Positions 6,369-6,603 of a stretch of DNA of 6,603 bases are shown here, one piece after another (position 1 is the stretch's first letter; each line of letters begins with the position of its first letter). Source of the stretch: Phyllobacteriaceae bacterium UBA1059 (GTDB lineage: Bacteria; Pseudomonadota; Alphaproteobacteria; Rhizobiales; Rhizobiaceae); assembly GCA_002316345.1 (NCBI GenBank), contig DCDI01000197.1:14441-21043 (forward strand), read 5' to 3'. The notes under the pieces were generated by a model. That model saw only the letters and a program-made list of their open reading frames with translations, was not told where the DNA came from and ran no database searches. Both the position numbers and the translations under genes were made by a program.

Positions 6369-6520
6369 GCCCGACCGTAGCCCTTGCAACGGAGACACGG
6401 CAAGGATGCCGGAGTACATGGGCGATCTATCCACACGAGAACGTCATAGGGACGTTAAGCCGCCGCATCAGCTTAGATCACATAAGATGGATTATGGAAC
6501 CTATTAGAAGGTGTGCGACC
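6369..6520. other. Non-coding region upstream of mazG
   Basis: These 152 bases carry no convincing gene. The mazG frame extends 22 codons into the region, to a GTG at 6432-6434 just after an in-frame stop, but that stretch does not resemble the family N terminus. On the minus strand TTGCCG at 6390-6395, 17 bases and then CTACGG at 6367+6 to 6367+11 loosely resemble an alphaproteobacterial promoter. It would place the transcript start at or inside the mazG start codon, so I do not call it. Confidence 0.5.
6440..6456. repeat. Short inverted repeat upstream of mazG
   Basis: AACGTC (6440-6445) and GACGTT (6451-6456) are perfect 6-base inverted repeats around the five-base spacer ATAGG. They lie 72-88 bases upstream of the mazG ATG. 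The form fits a dimeric repressor or activator site, but a match of this size can arise by chance, and no promoter could be firmly placed next to it. Confidence 0.3.
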
Positions 6521-6526
6521 ATGAGG

Positions 6527-6557
6527 TTGCGGCGGAGCATCGACTACCCCGCCGCAA
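6527..6557. terminator. GC-rich stem-loop, probable terminator at the right edge
   Basis: TTGCGGCGG (6527-6535) and CCGCCGCAA (6549-6557) form a perfect 9-bp stem with a 13-base loop. On the minus strand it begins 9 bases after a TAA at 6566-6568, the position expected of a terminator for a gene entering from the right, although the following bases CCTCATGG contain no T-run. On the plus strand it is followed by a short AT-rich stretch, ATTATTT. It separates mazG from whatever lies beyond the window. Confidence 0.45.
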
Positions 6558-6565
6558 ATCCGGGA

Positions 6566-6601
6566 TTATTTCACCAGTGGACAGCCGCTTTCCTCAGGCT
6601 T
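6566..6601 (-). CDS. Possible 3' end of an unknown minus-strand gene (partial)
   Basis: On the minus strand this frame reads KPEESGCPLVK followed by TAA at 6566-6568. The other two minus-strand frames close within the last 35 bases of the window. The stop is followed at once by a strong stem-loop, which is the usual layout at the end of a gene. Eleven residues are too few to assign a family, and no function is proposed. If real, the gene would read in the same direction as mazG and lie upstream of it. Confidence 0.25.
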   Translation of the reverse strand, partial: KPEESGCPLVK

Positions 6602-6603
6602 GG

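Noticed and set aside
6369..6434. A 22-residue N-terminal extension of MazG starting at a GTG.
   Set aside because: The family begins about 22 residues before CPWD, which fits the ATG at 6368. The extension shows no conserved sequence.
6521..6603. A plus-strand frame opening with ATG at 6521 (MRLRRSIDYPAANPG) to the window edge.
   Set aside because: It runs through a strong stem-loop, is only 28 codons long in the window, and competes with a better-placed minus-strand stop. It cannot be excluded but is not supported.
1..6603. Mobile element, CRISPR, defence island, RNA gene or other unknown system.
   Set aside because: Genes are contiguous, intact and in a known housekeeping order. I saw no transposase, integrase, repeat array, tRNA-like fold or shift in base usage.

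Overview
The window is ordinary chromosomal DNA from an alphaproteobacterium, most likely of the Hyphomicrobiales (Rhizobiales). The evidence is the gene order ntrY-ntrX-trkA-dat-hfq-hflX, followed by a convergent mazG, together with GC-rich coding sequence and typical alphaproteobacterial versions of NtrX (no GAFTGA loop) and Hfq (82 residues, short acidic tail). I cannot name the genus. Six complete genes and the tail of a seventh are supported. A further gene may end at the right edge.

Layout, left to right. Positions 2-190 hold the 3' end of the sensor kinase gene ntrY on the plus strand. It overlaps ntrX (180-1544), its response regulator. After 19 bases comes trkA (1564-2940), the NAD-binding regulatory subunit of a Trk potassium uptake system. 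After 11 bases comes dat (2952-3812, GTG start), a fold-type IV PLP D-amino-acid transaminase. A 120-base spacer with several inverted repeats then leads to hfq (3933-4181), and hflX (4182-5546) starts at the very next base. mazG lies on the minus strand (5529-6368), and its 3' end overlaps that of hflX by 18 bases. The last 235 bases (6369-6603) are non-coding upstream sequence of mazG. They contain a short inverted repeat, a strong GC-rich stem-loop and possibly the last 11 codons of another minus-strand gene.

How the genes fit together. NtrY/NtrX is a two-component system tied in this class to nitrogen and redox or envelope responses. TrkA controls K+ influx. Dat links D-alanine and D-glutamate pools, which are peptidoglycan precursors. 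Hfq is the RNA chaperone for small RNAs. HflX is a ribosome-splitting GTPase active under stress. MazG removes nucleoside triphosphates and is a housekeeping and stress enzyme. Tight spacing suggests that ntrY-ntrX-trkA-dat is one transcription unit and hfq-hflX another, or a continuation with its own promoter in the dat-hfq gap.

I found no mobile element, CRISPR array, RNA gene, defence system or clearly novel system. The most interesting non-coding signal is the dat-hfq spacer, which has a 10-bp perfect inverted repeat enclosing a 10-base palindrome, further small hairpins, and an A-rich (ARN)3-like stretch across the hfq start codon. Together these suggest a structured, possibly Hfq-autoregulated leader.
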